From Melastoma dodecandrum (lineage: Eukaryota > Streptophyta > Magnoliopsida > Myrtales > Melastomataceae): 64,000 nucleotides of DNA. The translations under genes and the position numbers were made by a program. Below, piece after piece: positions 1 to 12,603 of the stretch. The DNA is taken from NCBI GenBank assembly GCA_029817715.1, contig JARUPY010000533.1, positions 4,236,001 through 4,300,000 of the forward strand, given 5' to 3'. How positions within the stretch are numbered: the first letter of the stretch is position 1; each line of letters begins with the position of its first letter. The notes beneath the pieces were generated by a model, which searched no databases, was not told where the DNA came from, and worked only from the letters and a program-made list of their open reading frames with translations.

Positions 1-226
1 CTTTTTGCCCTATTCTATTGAAAAGCGGTATTTGAGAGAAATTATAAATTCGATATTGACAATTTCGATTTGGGGACATTATTTGACAAATTTTAAAATT
101 AACTATCATATTTCGTAAAATATTTTTACTACTAATTTTAAATGGGTACAAACCCCAATTTTTTATCCATGTGCCATGGCTTGCGATTCCGTTCTCCGAT
201 GAGTCAATGGTTAAGGGCTTAAGGAC

Positions 227-1660
227 ATGTTTGGCTTGAAGACAATCCCTCACCCCGCGATCCTCAACGAGACGGGTAATGTATTGACAAGCGAAGGGCT
301 CTCGCTCATCCGAGACTACTGGGCTGACGCCTACCCGTTAACTGCAGAAAAGATCGATTCCCTCCGACAGGAAGAGGAAGATGCTAAGGAAAATCAGTCC
401 TTGATCCTGATGCTCGTTTCGAAATCCCGTGATTATTTGGTAAAAAACTAAGGAAACTAGGTAATGTCCCTACCATTCCGACATCAACAATCGCTGTCTG
501 AACCGGAGTTGAAATATCATGTCGAAAATGACTGGTCCCGGTATCAGACTCGTGGGGAAGACAGTCGGCCTCTACTTCTCGATTCACAGTCACAGCGTGA
601 GCCAAGAGTTCATGCTGAAGTTGATAGACTACCATGCCAAACTTGGGGAGACAGTGGATGATTTCGAGATTATCTTGGTACTTCTTGACTATAAGGAGGA
701 CTTCAAACAAGGATCAACCATCCCTTGGCTAGCAGTGCCATTTAGCGATAAGATCTGTAACAGGCTCTCCGATTACTTCAAAATCAGCACTCTTCCAATG
801 TAACCATCGTCATACCTGACGGCAGAACCTTAAACCAAAATGTTGCCGAGCTGAAAGGACATGGCAGTGAGGCACATCCTTTCACAACTGACAGGCAGCC
901 GTCACAAAGGCTAGGATGGCCGCACCGACATTGGCGTTAGGCAAACCTGATTTCAATATCAACCGAACAGGATCCAAGGTATAGCTTTTGTCATCTGGAT
1001 TTCTTTCCAAATCATTTCCCCCCTGATTTCTGCCTTTCTACCAGATGTACCAATTTCTCAACTAGCCGGGAAGAACATACTGCTATATTTCTCAGCATAT
1101 TGATGCCCTCCATGCCGAGTTTTCCTACCGAGACCCACGGAAGCGTACAACAACATTAAGAACAAGGACAGTTCATCTGAAATCATCTTCGTCTCGAGAG
1201 ACCATGACCAAGTGTCATTTGATGATTACTACTCGACCATGCCCTGGCTGGCATTCCCATTCGGGGATCCAAGACATCGATTCTTGCTCAAGAAAGTCAC
1301 TAAAGAAGCACTTCTTACCGTTTATGGTGTGGCCACGTATCCCTTCACAGAAGATTATCTGAGGCCCATGGACAAAGCACTCGAGGGGAAGGAGAAGAGT
1401 TGGCCTGAGAAGCTAAGGCGTGAGATCGCGATCAACACGAGCTTGTCCAGACTAGACGCTATGCATTTATGTGTGATGAATGCCAGGAAGTGGGGTTCCA
1501 CTGGTCATTTCGCTGTAAACCATGCAATTTTGATCTCCAACTCAGCTGCTGCCTTAAGATGGATGAAGATGCATCAGAAAATGGAGGTACAAAACATGAT
1601 CCTAAATGAGGATGGACATGTGAGGGCGATACCTGCCGCAAAGCCCCGGATTCCAGCTAA
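227..1660 (+). pseudogene. Decayed nucleoredoxin 1 (NRX1) copy
   Basis: Plant NRX1 is a disulfide reductase with tandem thioredoxin domains and a C-terminal Cys-rich (DC1-like) zinc module. Three pieces survive here. Positions 227-451 match the end of the first thioredoxin domain plus its linker (FGLKTIPHPAILNE). Positions 519-803 match the second domain (VGKTVGLYFS, then IPWLAVPFSDK). Positions about 1086-1470 match the third (EIIFVSRDHD, MPWLAFPFGDP, YPFTED). The Cys-rich tail (CDECQEVGFHWSFRC) continues in another frame from about 1468 to 1660. Decay is clear: there are stops between the pieces, several frame changes, and the WCPPC active site of the third domain reads stop-CPPC at 1101-1115. 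The front of domain 1 is absent, since positions 1-226 are AT-rich without coding sense. Family assignment is by remembered NRX1 consensus and is strong; the pseudogene status is directly visible. Confidence 0.85.
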
Positions 1661-2229
1661 GAACTCATCATCAACACCAACGCTGCAGATTTGACTAAAA
1701 AACGATCCTTTTTTGGGTAAGAACAAACAAGATGAGCGAAAAGCCTTTTTTAATAAAGCCAGCCTCTTAAGAAAGGCTTTTCAGTATGTTTTTGAGCTTC
1801 CATTACAATAACTATCAGTCAAGGGTTGAATATTTTCGGTCTAGATACAAGATCTTCCTTTCTTTCGATGGCACAACCTGAGAATAATCTTCATCAAAAT
1901 AACTAGTGAATCTCAGACCACTCTTCCAGTATGATTATATCAGACAGGAGATCGTCAATCAATTAAGAGGGCATTATATAAACCATCAATCTCTATCCAG
2001 ATGTAGCCGGGGTAAAAAGTCATTCATGATGACATCTTCCCGCAGACCACGACTTATATTCTTATAACTTTTCGTATACCATCATCATCATCTAGAATAG
2101 ATACACAAGTTAAAAGAGAACAATACTTGGGTGTAGATGCCAGAGCCACCAACCACAAAACCCAAGCAAAAGCTGCAAATATGACAGCAGGAACATGCAT
2201 CAGGAACACAGCTGGCTGAACACGGACTT

Positions 2230-5061
2230 TCAGGAAATCTGTCCTTGGAGTAAACTGCTTTTATCTATGTTGTAGCTCATGAATGCACCTAACGCTCCAA
2301 GAAAACCCTCATGTCGCAAAAACAACGCTTCTGCTTCACCTTTTGACCTGTGGAAGAAGAAGAACCGACGTCTTGAGAATCATCAGATTGTGACAAAAGA
2401 GGGAATAGCCAGGCAGAACTCAAGGAATATGGTTACATATTCACGACCACAATCCATTCTCCAGAAGGCCAAGAATCACATACTAACTAGTCAAAAAGTG
2501 AAAAACATAAGAAGCGTCGATCTAATAGGGTGGGGCCCAATAACTTAGAAAAAAAGCTGCAGGTAAGTTACCAATAATGGACAGCCACAGAGATCGTGTC
2601 CATGGTGTAAGCATGACCACAAATGAAAAATCCGCCGAAGAAGATCCTCTTTAGTCCATATCTCAAGGCATTCAAGTAAGAGATCTGAAAATAAGAGGAT
2701 AAAGATGAATATCAAACTCATTACATCCGGAACTGAGGCACTACATAACACAATCTGATAGGAATTAAGGGGAAATTAAAGAGCCATCTTTTATGCACAC
2801 TGATAATCAAGAAAATGAAAAAAGGAAACGAGGCTACTTAGAAACCTGTCCGATATTATTAGAGATCATTCTTAAAAGAGAACGGGAAATATCCTCGGGC
2901 TGGTATTCATGGAGCTCTTTATCCTCCGAAATCGCTTTCCCAAAGCTAGAGGCAATGTTGGTAGATGCAAGACCGATCTGTTGCAACAGAAATCAACGGC
3001 GTCAAAGAGTAGGTTATCCATTTCCCTGACTAATCTATCTCACGTTGTCATTTCAAGGATTAAAACCATGCGATTTGAGAGTTAATATCAAGGGTAGTAG
3101 ATTATGACCATTTTCAAGGAGAAAAGCCCCACAAAAGTGTAATACCTTATTATAGTCATTTCCACCATAAATGTCGCCAACCAACATATCAACTACTCTG
3201 TTATTCCCTTTATGGCTCAACTCCAGCAACTCATCAAAACTGGAAATTCAAATTTTACATCACCATTTGGATAATACAGGATAAAATAAGCGAAGGAACT
3301 TATCAAAGAAATAAGCGAAGGAGAAGAAGAAAACCTTTTGCATTGCGTCAAAAGTTTACCCAAACCCAAAAAAGTGCCGCCGCCCACACTTGTCCCACTA
3401 ACACGCTCAAATTTGCCAACACCATCCACCTTCGTGCACAATGACGAAAGAATTCCATTTAGCAAGGAGAGGGGTAGGGATGGCCTCGAGAAATAGTAAT
3501 GGAGACTAACCTTGATCATGCTAACACCAGAACCAATATTCACAAGCAGATAAGGAAATAAATCCTTGTCGTTGATCTGGACAAAGTCTTTCACACCATC
3601 TCTATAGGTGAAAGCTTCATGATGGACAGCCTGCCCAAACCATTAACAAATGCAAATGAAGTTTGAAATAAGAAATTCTTCTCAGCCACATAAGGTCAGA
3701 AATATTCACAGAAGAGATTTCTTTGAGTCAATAACCCATTGAAACAACAAAAATAACTCTGATGCATTGAAAAAAGATATTAAAACAAACACCGTGTAGG
3801 CATAGACATCGGCTTCTGTAATTTCTCAGCCTATAAAGCACATCAGTGGGGTAACAGGGAAGACAAGACCTAAGTAAAGTATTTTGACAAAACAGGGGAG
3901 AAATATGCAACTCTTCTGCAGCAAATACCTTCAGCAGAAAATTTGCTCCAGCCACAAGACAGTCCATTTCATCTTGTTTATCAAGTACGATGTCCAGCTG
4001 CTCTTTGAAAAGATCCGCGAACTTATAGGCTCCACCTCCAGTTGCCTAGTTGCAAAGGATCACAGAGTCAGTAACATTCTAGCCAGGAGCCTTAAAGATC
4101 TTCGACAATTAGGATGGCCGATTAAAACTGATAGTTTACATTCCCGAATAGTGGTGGGCTCTGAAAATCTGATGCATACCAGTTTTGATGACATCTAATG
4201 ACTAAAACTTCTACAGTAATTGGTCAATTACAATTTAACGTATACCTTGATAACATTCTTCTCTTTAGAACCCTCGAGATGCCAGCCGCCTAAAGTAATT
4301 TGAAAAACACGATACACTCAAAGTCAGAAGAGACTGATACTCGACATGGTTTTATAAAATGCTGGTCATACGAAGAAACCCCTAAACCCGAAAACCATAT
4401 AAAACTGACAACAAACAGCAAAAACTATCTTACTGGAATAAATATGGAAAAAAAAAGAAGGGAAGGAATGCCTAACCTCCAAAATCAGTTTTCTTGGAAC
4501 GAATAAACTCTACACAATCAGCTACTTTGCTAGTCTCGAACGTCTGAAAGTGAAGCCTCCCGCCTCGAAGAGAATGAAAGTTGATGCCATTGGATATCTT
4601 CGCACTCTCCGTCGAAGAGCAACAATTTTCGTCTGCGGCTGACTCGCCGCTGCCCCTTGAACAGTACACTAATTTGATCAAAGAACCTGCGAAAGAAATT
4701 CCCCCCAGAATAAGTACAGATACGCGGAAAATCATCTCGCAGCTGGCCCGGAAAACTTCCTCACGCCGGGATCGTCGAGGGGTTCTGCCAATTCCATTGT
4801 ATCAGGCCCCATAACAAAGACAAGCAGCGCCAGGCAACAACAGCAGAAGCCATCCATACGTCCAAGAATGAAGCGAAAGAAGACGGAAGCACGCCGGAAA
4901 GGGAGACCGGGGGGGGGGGGAGGGGGAAACACACCTCCAATATCGATGGCCAAATGGGAAGAACGGGGTGAATCTGGGATTGACCCAGTTTGGCTCCCGC
5001 AATCCATCCGCGAATTACCACCACGGCCACCCTCTCTTCCCTTCCCCTCGGGTTTCGACAT
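2230..5061 (-). CDS. PANK1: Pantothenate kinase 1 (ten-exon gene)
   Basis: Phosphorylates pantothenate with ATP, the first and rate-setting step of coenzyme A synthesis. Exons on the minus strand, in reading order: 5061-4935, 4686-4477, 4289-4246, 4045-3929, 3630-3511, 3429-3335, 3239-3146, 2977-2846, 2684-2572, 2347-2230. All junctions are GT-AG and phases close exactly, giving 389 residues. Visible motifs: the N-terminal phosphate-binding segment split by intron 1 ([15 protein letters not shown]), [16 protein letters not shown], the [13 protein letters not shown] loop, [39 protein letters not shown] and [13 protein letters not shown]. The protein stops 14 residues after GAFM, so it is the short PANK1 form and lacks the C-terminal DUF89-type phosphatase domain of PANK2. 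Intron 1 carries a G-rich run near 4909-4920. No disabling change is seen. Confidence 0.93.
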
Positions 5062-5600
5062 GATCTCGTCAAACTTGTACCTCCTCCTCCACCTCCCCAG
5101 TATTATTTTTGCATTTGGCTAACTACCCCGAAGCCCCACCCAACCCCTACCCACTCACCCCAACGCCACCTCAAGCCTTTGTTTTTAACTGTTGGCGCTC
5201 TCGAACTGTTTTCGGGCTACTCGCGGAGAAAAGAGAAAGCTCCCCCCCGCATGTTGTCTTCTTCGTCCCTTTTTTGTCCGACCCCATCTCAATCCATCCC
5301 GTTTTGCACATTCCCCAGCCAGCCATCCTTCTTTGACCCCCCCACCCCACCATCAATTTCATTAAAGTCATTATTGCGCCTGCACCCCCCCCCCCACCCA
5401 ATTCATACTTATAATCAGCGTGACGTTCATTTCTAATTGTATTTTTATTTCTTACATTTTGAAATGAATAATATATATAGAACGAGGACAGCATTAAACA
5501 AACTAAGGCAAAGAAGATATACGACGTATGATGTCTATCTCTACCAATACCTAGGCAAGAGTACTCTATGTATGTATTTATGTATGTATACTTGTACGTC

Positions 5601-7655
5601 TCAGCACGATTCCGGGTCGACGAGGGTCCGGCTGCTGGACGGTTTACCAATCCTCAAGCAATCGATGGGCGGCTGGGTCGGGGCGTTGAGCACCCCGTAC
5701 GTTTGCCAGCAGAAGGGGTCGTAGAGATGGGACCTTTCCTGCAGCGGCTCCAGCTCTATGTCTGTCAGGGTCATGTCCACGCATGGGAAGGAGTCGCTGC
5801 ACGCGAAGTGGGCGGCCTTCACGGTGTACGTCCCCCTGATCCTCTCGTAGGTGATCCCGGATAAGGCGACGGCCGACGACTGGTTCTTGCAGGAGGACTT
5901 GTCGCAGTAGAACTGGTCGATCATCATCGGGAACTGGACCTCGGAGACCTGGACGTTGGAGAACATTACACCCTGCACGAACCCAGACCCGCCCTGCCAC
6001 GTCTTGATTCGGATGCCCGTCATGGTGTTGTGGATGTTGACGTCCCGGACGGTGATGTTGGACACGCAGGCTTTCATGTTGTCCCTTCCGAGTCCTCCGA
6101 TGCTGATGCCGTGGCCCGGACCGCAGTTCACGTTGTGCACGTACACGTTGGAGCACCCGGTCTGAATCGAGACGCAATCGTCCCCTGCGCACATCGCGTG
6201 AACACATCATCAGAAGCCTCTTCCTTTGGTCGATGTTAAATTTAAATGTGAATCATACCACAGGCAAGGACAGAGGAACGGATGAGGACATCCTTGCTGT
6301 TCTGGAGGTGAATGCCGTCAGTGTTGGGGCTGTCACCCGGAGAGGAGATGGCGATGTCGTGGACGGAAACCCCCATGCAGCTGTCGAACTTGAGGTGGCA
6401 CTGTGGGCTGTTCTGGATGGTTATCCCCGTTACCATCACGTTGACGCTCCCATAAAATCTCAAGGCCTATAACACCGCCAGCAATTCAAACAAACATCAA
6501 CTTCGGAATTAACATTCAGTAGCACTTGCAGTGAAGTCGGCGACTTGGTGGAGCTTACAGTGGGCTTGATGCTTGGCATGCTGGAGCTACTGTCACTCCT
6601 CACCTGCTTCAAGAGCGCAACGAGTGAATCCCCCATTAGTTTCAGACATTGCCGTTGTATCTAGAAACGGATAGACCCAATGAACAAGAATTATACTGAC
6701 TGGCATCGGCGGGCGAGTTTGCACTGTGGTGTTGGCAAGGGGGACTATGAGTTTTGTCTCATCATCATTAGAATAAGCGGAGCCTTCCCACCAGACGGAG
6801 CCCCTGCCATCGATAGTTCCGGCTCCTTGGATCAAGATCCCATTCAGCTTCGTGAACTGCAGCCACTGCAGCAGGCCTCTCCCCCATGCGTTAGGATCGG
6901 TTGGGGCAACTAAAGTCCCATCCAGCTGAATAGAACACGACAGACATACAACACGAGTACCTTAGTTTTCAAGTCCAAAACATTGCCATCGAGCTACTAT
7001 ATATCGCGGCAGTTTAATCAGTGAGTTTTTGCTCGTTAACCTGGAAAACAATGTTGGATTGGCAATACGGGCCGGAGAACGAGATGGGTCCCACAAGGAA
7101 TGTGTAGCCGGCCGGAACATTCATGACTGATCCAGTAGCCTTGCAGGCGGATGCCCATGCTGCTTCGAATGCCTGCATATGCAAATTTGTGAAAGAAACA
7201 TGAGGAATGGGAATTAGGCTTCAAGGGAACACCAGAGCAAAAGAAGCAGGACAAGCCTGGGTGTCGTCGGTGCTTCCATCACCCGCGGCGCCAAAATCAA
7301 GCACGTTGAAGGTGGCAGCGTAACTCCTTGGCGCCGGTGGTTGCGAAGGCGGAGTCTCATTCCCTGAAACTGGGGAAGGAGGAAGAGGAACCTGAGGCGA
7401 AGGTGACACAGGCGGCAACGGCGCTTTGTGTTTGTGATCCTTCGAACGCACGGCATTCTCGGCCACATGGCTCGAGCGACCCATAGGCCTAGACTTCCTT
7501 AGGGAGGCCGCAGCGCGTGTTTTGCCACGGGCATGACTTTGATGCCTCCAATGCCCGCCCCTCCTAGCCGCACAGGCCGCATCAAAACTCGAACACCAGA
7601 TAAAAACCACGAAGAGCAACGCCAGGGCGAAGTTCCTCAACCTCAATCCCTCCAT
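5601..7655 (-). CDS. Polygalacturonase, GH28, PGX3-like
   Basis: Endo/exo-polygalacturonase that hydrolyses homogalacturonan in the cell wall. Exons: 7655-7257, 7172-7041, 6925-6701, 6603-6559, 6466-6259, 6184-5601; 530 residues. The ATG at 7655 is chosen because it opens a signal peptide (MEGLRLRNFALALLFVVFIW); the five codons upstream start at GTG. After the signal comes a basic then Pro-rich linker (KHKAPLPPVSPSPQVPLPPS), and the catalytic domain starts at FNVLDFGAAGDG. All four GH28 motifs are present: SPNTDGIH, GDDC (split by intron 5), CGPGHGISIG and GIRIKTW. Intron 1 lies at the family position DDTQ|AFE but begins with GC (CAG|GCTTGT), an apparent GC-AG intron. Closest type by memory is Arabidopsis PGX3 (At1g48100). 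A TATA decamer lies upstream. Confidence 0.9.
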
Positions 7656-7768
7656 GATTACAAGAAACACTGTCGTAAACTTAGAACGAAAGAACTTAAA
7701 ACAGGGGAGGAAACAGAGCAGGCTTTAAGAAGGTCTAGTACTACAATTAAGTGCACCTGGCCGGCAAA

Positions 7769-7778
7769 TATTTATATA
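7769..7778 (-). promoter_or_regulatory. Putative TATA box of the PGX3-like gene
   Basis: The minus strand reads TATATAAATA, about 115 bases upstream of the ATG at 7655. Distance and sequence fit a plant TATA box with a moderate 5' UTR. The same decamer stands in front of the second polygalacturonase. Confidence 0.5.
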
Positions 7779-7859
7779 CGAATATATTTCATTCAGTCCG
7801 AACCAATAAATAATGACATAATCATTTTCATCATCGTACTTAAGTTCGGGAAAAAGGCT

Positions 7860-9459
7860 GGCTGGTTGTTTTAGAGAAGGTACATTCTCTTTTCTCCACA
7901 TGTGACTCGGTCATTTTATGCATTCAACCGTCGATCAACAAAAGCGTTTGTTTTTACCAACTCCCAACCGTCGTAAAACTTTCGGTTGTCCGGGCAGCAT
8001 CATGAAAAGAGACGACGACGAGGAGACACACCCGGGTCGAGCCGAAAGACAAAGACGGACCCGACTGTTTCAGCGTGTTTGTTCGTTTGTTTCACGGACG
8101 GTTCCCCAAGGGACACTGGGGCCGAGCCAAGGCCGCTCTAGGGGATCGTTACGGCATGCCCGGCACGAAAAGGACGTCTGATCAGTTCCGGGTTTAGACT
8201 ACTCTTTATTGCGTTATCAGCGCATCGTATGGACGAGGAGTGGTCCGTATTCTTCCGGGTCGTCGGACCTGGGACGGATGGGCTACAGGAATAGCATGAT
8301 CCAACGAAAACAGAATGGAGGGGGGCGGGGGGGGGGTCATAAGTGACAACAACAACATCTTCCTTTGGATAGAAAGAAAGAATTCGGGTCACATGCGAAC
8401 GTTCACGGGCGGGTTCTTTTCTTACATGAGTTGCTTTGTCTCCTTATCATCACATCCAATGTCATAATCCCAAAGAAAGAAGAAGAAGAAAGAAGGAAAT
8501 TATTCGTTTGGGGTGGTGACGTCGTGTAATAATAATAAAATCAGATACGCCGGATTTAGTTACAATAAAAAAAAAAACTTTTATATCAATTGGGTTTGAT
8601 GAGAACTCGAAGCATTGTTATTCCCATGTTGTTAAATTTTGTTGGGGCTTCAGCTCAGCCGTCGTTTTTGTAACATAATTTTCTTATCATTTTGGGTTGG
8701 AGGGGAGGCTCGTGAACACGTCTCTTTCGAAAATAATAATAGATTTGATTGCGCAATTCTCGTGAATTCTTTCCTTCCTTCCTACTTCTTCTTCTTCAAG
8801 CTCTCTCTATCTTTAATGATGAATTCTTTTCCTTTCTTGGACGATGATGTTCTCTCAATCTTAACCCAAAATCTTATATCACGATAACAAAAGACAAACA
8901 GATGGGTTTTGGGTTTTAAGATTCGGAGGAGATGATGATCAATAGACAAAGTACAACTTCATCATTTTTAAAAATCGCTTCGTTTATGACTCGTTGTCTA
9001 GTGCCATGAGAAGAATCATCCAAATAGAATGAACGAACGGTCTAAGTACAACCAAACAATAGCATCACAAACTAACTACTTTAAAATTGAATTTTTTACA
9101 AATAATATTTTCAATTTAAAATAAAAAGAAAAAAACTTCACCATCTCGACCACCCATTAACTTACTTGTCTATTTAATTTTGTTTTCAAAAAGAGACCCT
9201 ACCAAATGTCACGGGCCACATTTTCAGATGGACTTTCTTTTGTGTTCTTCCTTCTAAGGAGAAAATTCCCCCCCTCCCCCCGGTTGCGTGTCTATTCATC
9301 CGCCGGAGGGCATGCGTTTCGGCGTCCTGAGGCGTGACTTTTATGGGAGGATCGAATGGAACGGCCGCTTTCAGACACCAAGGATTTAGCTTCTATTAAC
9401 AACTAAACGGAACACGAAACCTGTCTAACAACTCATCGTATCCATCAGTCCTGGCGGCG
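7860..9459. other. Intergenic stretch without a recognisable gene
   Basis: Short open frames here have no protein-family resemblance I can see and no splice-supported continuation. The 7.9-8.4 kb part is moderately GC-rich. The remainder is AT-rich with short homopolymers, for example the A run near 8567. No tRNA, rRNA or transposase was recognised. Confidence 0.6.
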
Positions 9460-9464
9460 GCTTC

Positions 9465-12026
9465 TGTAACGACCCTGAAATTTCGAGAAGTGAAAGAGTA
9501 TGACTTTAACTAAAGTGTTGACCGAAAACTAGACGTTTGACCGTGTCAAATTCGACGTGGCGCGGAAGTTTAATACTTTCGTTGTCAGCTGACGTAATAT
9601 CGAATATTATCGAGGGTTTAGTTCGATTTCGTGTGATTATATCACGCGGGAAAGAGGACGCCTGGACTCAAACGGAATCGAATCGAAATTGCGATAATGC
9701 TCGTGTTACGCCGCGAATGTGATTAGGACTAATTGATCAATTAACCGATAATACTAAAGTAGCGGCTAAAAACGGATAGCGTGTCGATAGGACAAGATGA
9801 TGATTGGGAGATAAGATTTTAGGTGAGGATCCTGAGGAAAATGATCTTCGACCTATAAATTGTGATAAGAGGGCAGGGCATGGACGCTCATAAGCAATCA
9901 TATAGAAAAATTATACGATAAGGAAAAGAAAGAAAATAAAAAGAAGAGGAAGCCTGCCGACAAATTGTAAGGGGATGAGATTCTTTAGATTAGCATTCTC
10001 CCTGAACCACACATATCTTATCTAAAATAGAGTTAAAAGAAAGGAGGGAGTGGGAACGGGGAAAGAACTTTGACCGTATTCCTCATTCTTCCCCACCACG
10101 GCAACAGAGAGTTACTGAGAGAGAGATAGAGACGCGTTCATCTCCATCGTGGATAAGAGACCATTGTTTCGGAGGCGAGGAACGCGAGCGGGAGGGAGTT
10201 TCCCTGAACGGTTGAGCATTGGAACGATGTACGCCCCCCCTTCCCCTGTCTCTTTTCTCTGCTATGTTGCTTGTGAATGTGTGGGTATGCAGATTGGTTC
10301 GCGATTAGTGTGCGCTAGTCGCAGGGGAAGGTTAGGGCGGAACATTGGGTCGTAGGGGAGGGACGTGGAGCCTCCCCTCTGTTTTTCGGCTGCCCGTTTA
10401 TACGGGGATGAAAAGGCCCCAGTTAGTGTATCCGACATTGGCTGACCGTTGAGGATCGTACAGATCCTTGGCGAGTGTTCTTGGAATGAACTCCACTTGG
10501 AAAAAATCTGAGTGAAGCTCAGAGTTGGAGATGCGAGATCGGGAAGTGCAGTCCAGTGACGTACTAACCGCTTGTGAATGAGAAATGCCGTTCGAATCAG
10601 GCTGTTGTTAAACCATACATCAAGCTGGTTAGAGTTTGGATGTGTATCTCGTGATGGGTGTGTGTTGGTCGAATGAAAATGAAGTTTAATCATGCGAAAT
10701 CGAGGATGCGTGTGCGTCCTGTTCGGAGAGTGCAGCCCAACTGAATCATTGTTGTATTATGCGCTTCAGTACTTGAAATTTGCAATCGGTTGAAATTGTT
10801 TGGGAATAATAAGCGTGGTTGACTGGAGTTGCTTTTGTCATTGGAAATTATACAAAGAAATCTTTGGACGTGGACTGACTGAAATCCCAAGAATTGTTGA
10901 TTGTGGCATGCGGTTATAAATTGTGAAATGTCAGGGTCTCGTGAAGTTTCTTCTGCAGGATTAAGAGTGGTGGCTGGGGGTTGTATGGTGGTGACCGGTT
11001 ACAACAGTAGAGCCTTGGTTCCTTCCGGACTGGACTGGTTGCGCCGACTTCGGTCGACGGCGGCTGGGGTTCGGTTAGTGTCCAAGCTGTCCTTTAACAT
11101 CGATAGGTGCCGGTTGCTGCCAACAACCTGGACTAGCTACACTGATTTGGACCCTTCAATAGAATAGTGAGAAAACAAATTTCCTGCTGGTATTGGGGCC
11201 CTAAGAGAGATTGGAATACGAATATAGAACTTGGTTGGGATTTATGTGGTGGTTTCCCGACCGTGGGTCGGAGGAGAACGGGGAGGCGACGACCACTCGC
11301 GGTCGTGCCTGCTGGCCATTACCCGGGCGCTTCCGGAGGAGTGGGTGAGGACACACTGTAATGGTCTTGGCATCCGGTGGAAGTGTTGTTATGGTGAGGA
11401 AGGAACCATGGAAGTCGTATTTATTATTTTGTGATTGTTAGTAATTATTGTTATGCGTACTGCTTTTACGCGTGATGAATTTAAGTTGATGTGTTCCTGC
11501 TGAATGATATTATTTATCCGCATCGCTCTAATTCCTGTGGCTTGGATGCATAGTGGCAATAAGCTGTTTTTCGAAAGGATGCATGCTAGGATGATGTTAG
11601 GGTCGTACGTTTAATTTCTACTTTATCTATGGATTATTGTGATGTTGGCCTAATGATACTTGTTATACTGAGATTGACGATCACTGTGCTGTTAGTGAGA
11701 CCTTATAGTGTTGTTGCCCTGAAGTGCATGTTGCATAAGTGATTTTAAAGATTGCATGTTAGGATTTGTTTAGTAACCTCATGATTTCGTGTGTGCATGG
11801 GAGGGCGTATTCAGCGATATATTCAGCGATTTATCGCTGACCCCAGTTTTGGAAAAATTATTCAGTTTTGCAGGAGACAGATAATAGGACACGTGGCGAA
11901 TAATTACAGTGTAAAACAGTACAGGCGCCACGGTGGAGGTATAGTTGCGTCGCTTCCGCAGTTTGACCGTCAAACGACGGTTGACTATTCTGATTAATTG
12001 GAAAAAAAATTTTATAGGTAGTTACA
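9465..12026. mobile_element. Solo LTR of an LTR retrotransposon (2,562 bp)
   Basis: The element starts TGTAAC (9465-9470) and ends GTTACA (12021-12026), a perfect 6-bp terminal inverted repeat of the TG...CA type. It is flanked on both sides by the 5-bp direct repeat GCTTC (9460-9464 and 12027-12031), as retroviral-type integration leaves. No gag, protease, reverse transcriptase, RNase H or integrase reading frame lies inside, and no second LTR copy follows, so it is best read as a solo LTR left by LTR-LTR recombination. A TATAAAT sequence at 9853-9859 could be its promoter. The long LTR and the TGTAACGACCC start recall Ty3/gypsy-type plant elements, but superfamily is an inference. Orientation cannot be fixed without the internal region. 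Confidence 0.8.
11823..11840. repeat. Perfect 8-bp inverted repeat inside the LTR
   Basis: TCAGCGAT, two T bases, then ATCGCTGA, a perfect hairpin-forming palindrome about 190 bases before the LTR's right end. A third copy of the arm (TTCAGCGAT) lies directly upstream near 11810-11818. Function unknown. Confidence 0.7.
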
Positions 12027-12603
12027 GCTTCATTCTCAGCCGGGGGGGGCTGACATTTCGATGGTCCCGAATGACCCAGCAAGCAGGCCCACGCAACACG
12101 AAGTTCTGTTCTTTTTGTTACCTTTGTCGATGACCATTTGATGGGGCTAGAAAGATGGGATTGTAAACGTTTAACTTTTGTGTTGCATAGTATCGACGGG
12201 TTTTGATTGAATTGGGTCGCAGTCGATTCCGCTGGAGGAGGACGGAAAGCTGAGGCAGCTGGAATGGATATCCACTTCACTGGACGATTTCAGCTATGTC
12301 GAGTTGGTAAACATGGCGAAATTACCCATATCGTGCGTGAAGTCACCATACCATGGGAAGGCGAGGAATGTCCGAGGTACTAGGAGGTCATTCATTCGAG
12401 AACAGGGAGGCAGCATCCGGGATAGTCGATTCGCCGAAGTTAGTCCCTCACGATTGTCCTGGATGCAGGCAGTTATGTGGTGTAAGAATATTTGCTCGTC
12501 GAGGCAATGGATCCAAGAGGATGCGAATAGACCAAACTCTGATGTTTATTCGATTTTGCTTAACATAACGAAATATAGTTCGGATTCGGACGATTCCTGC
12601 TGA

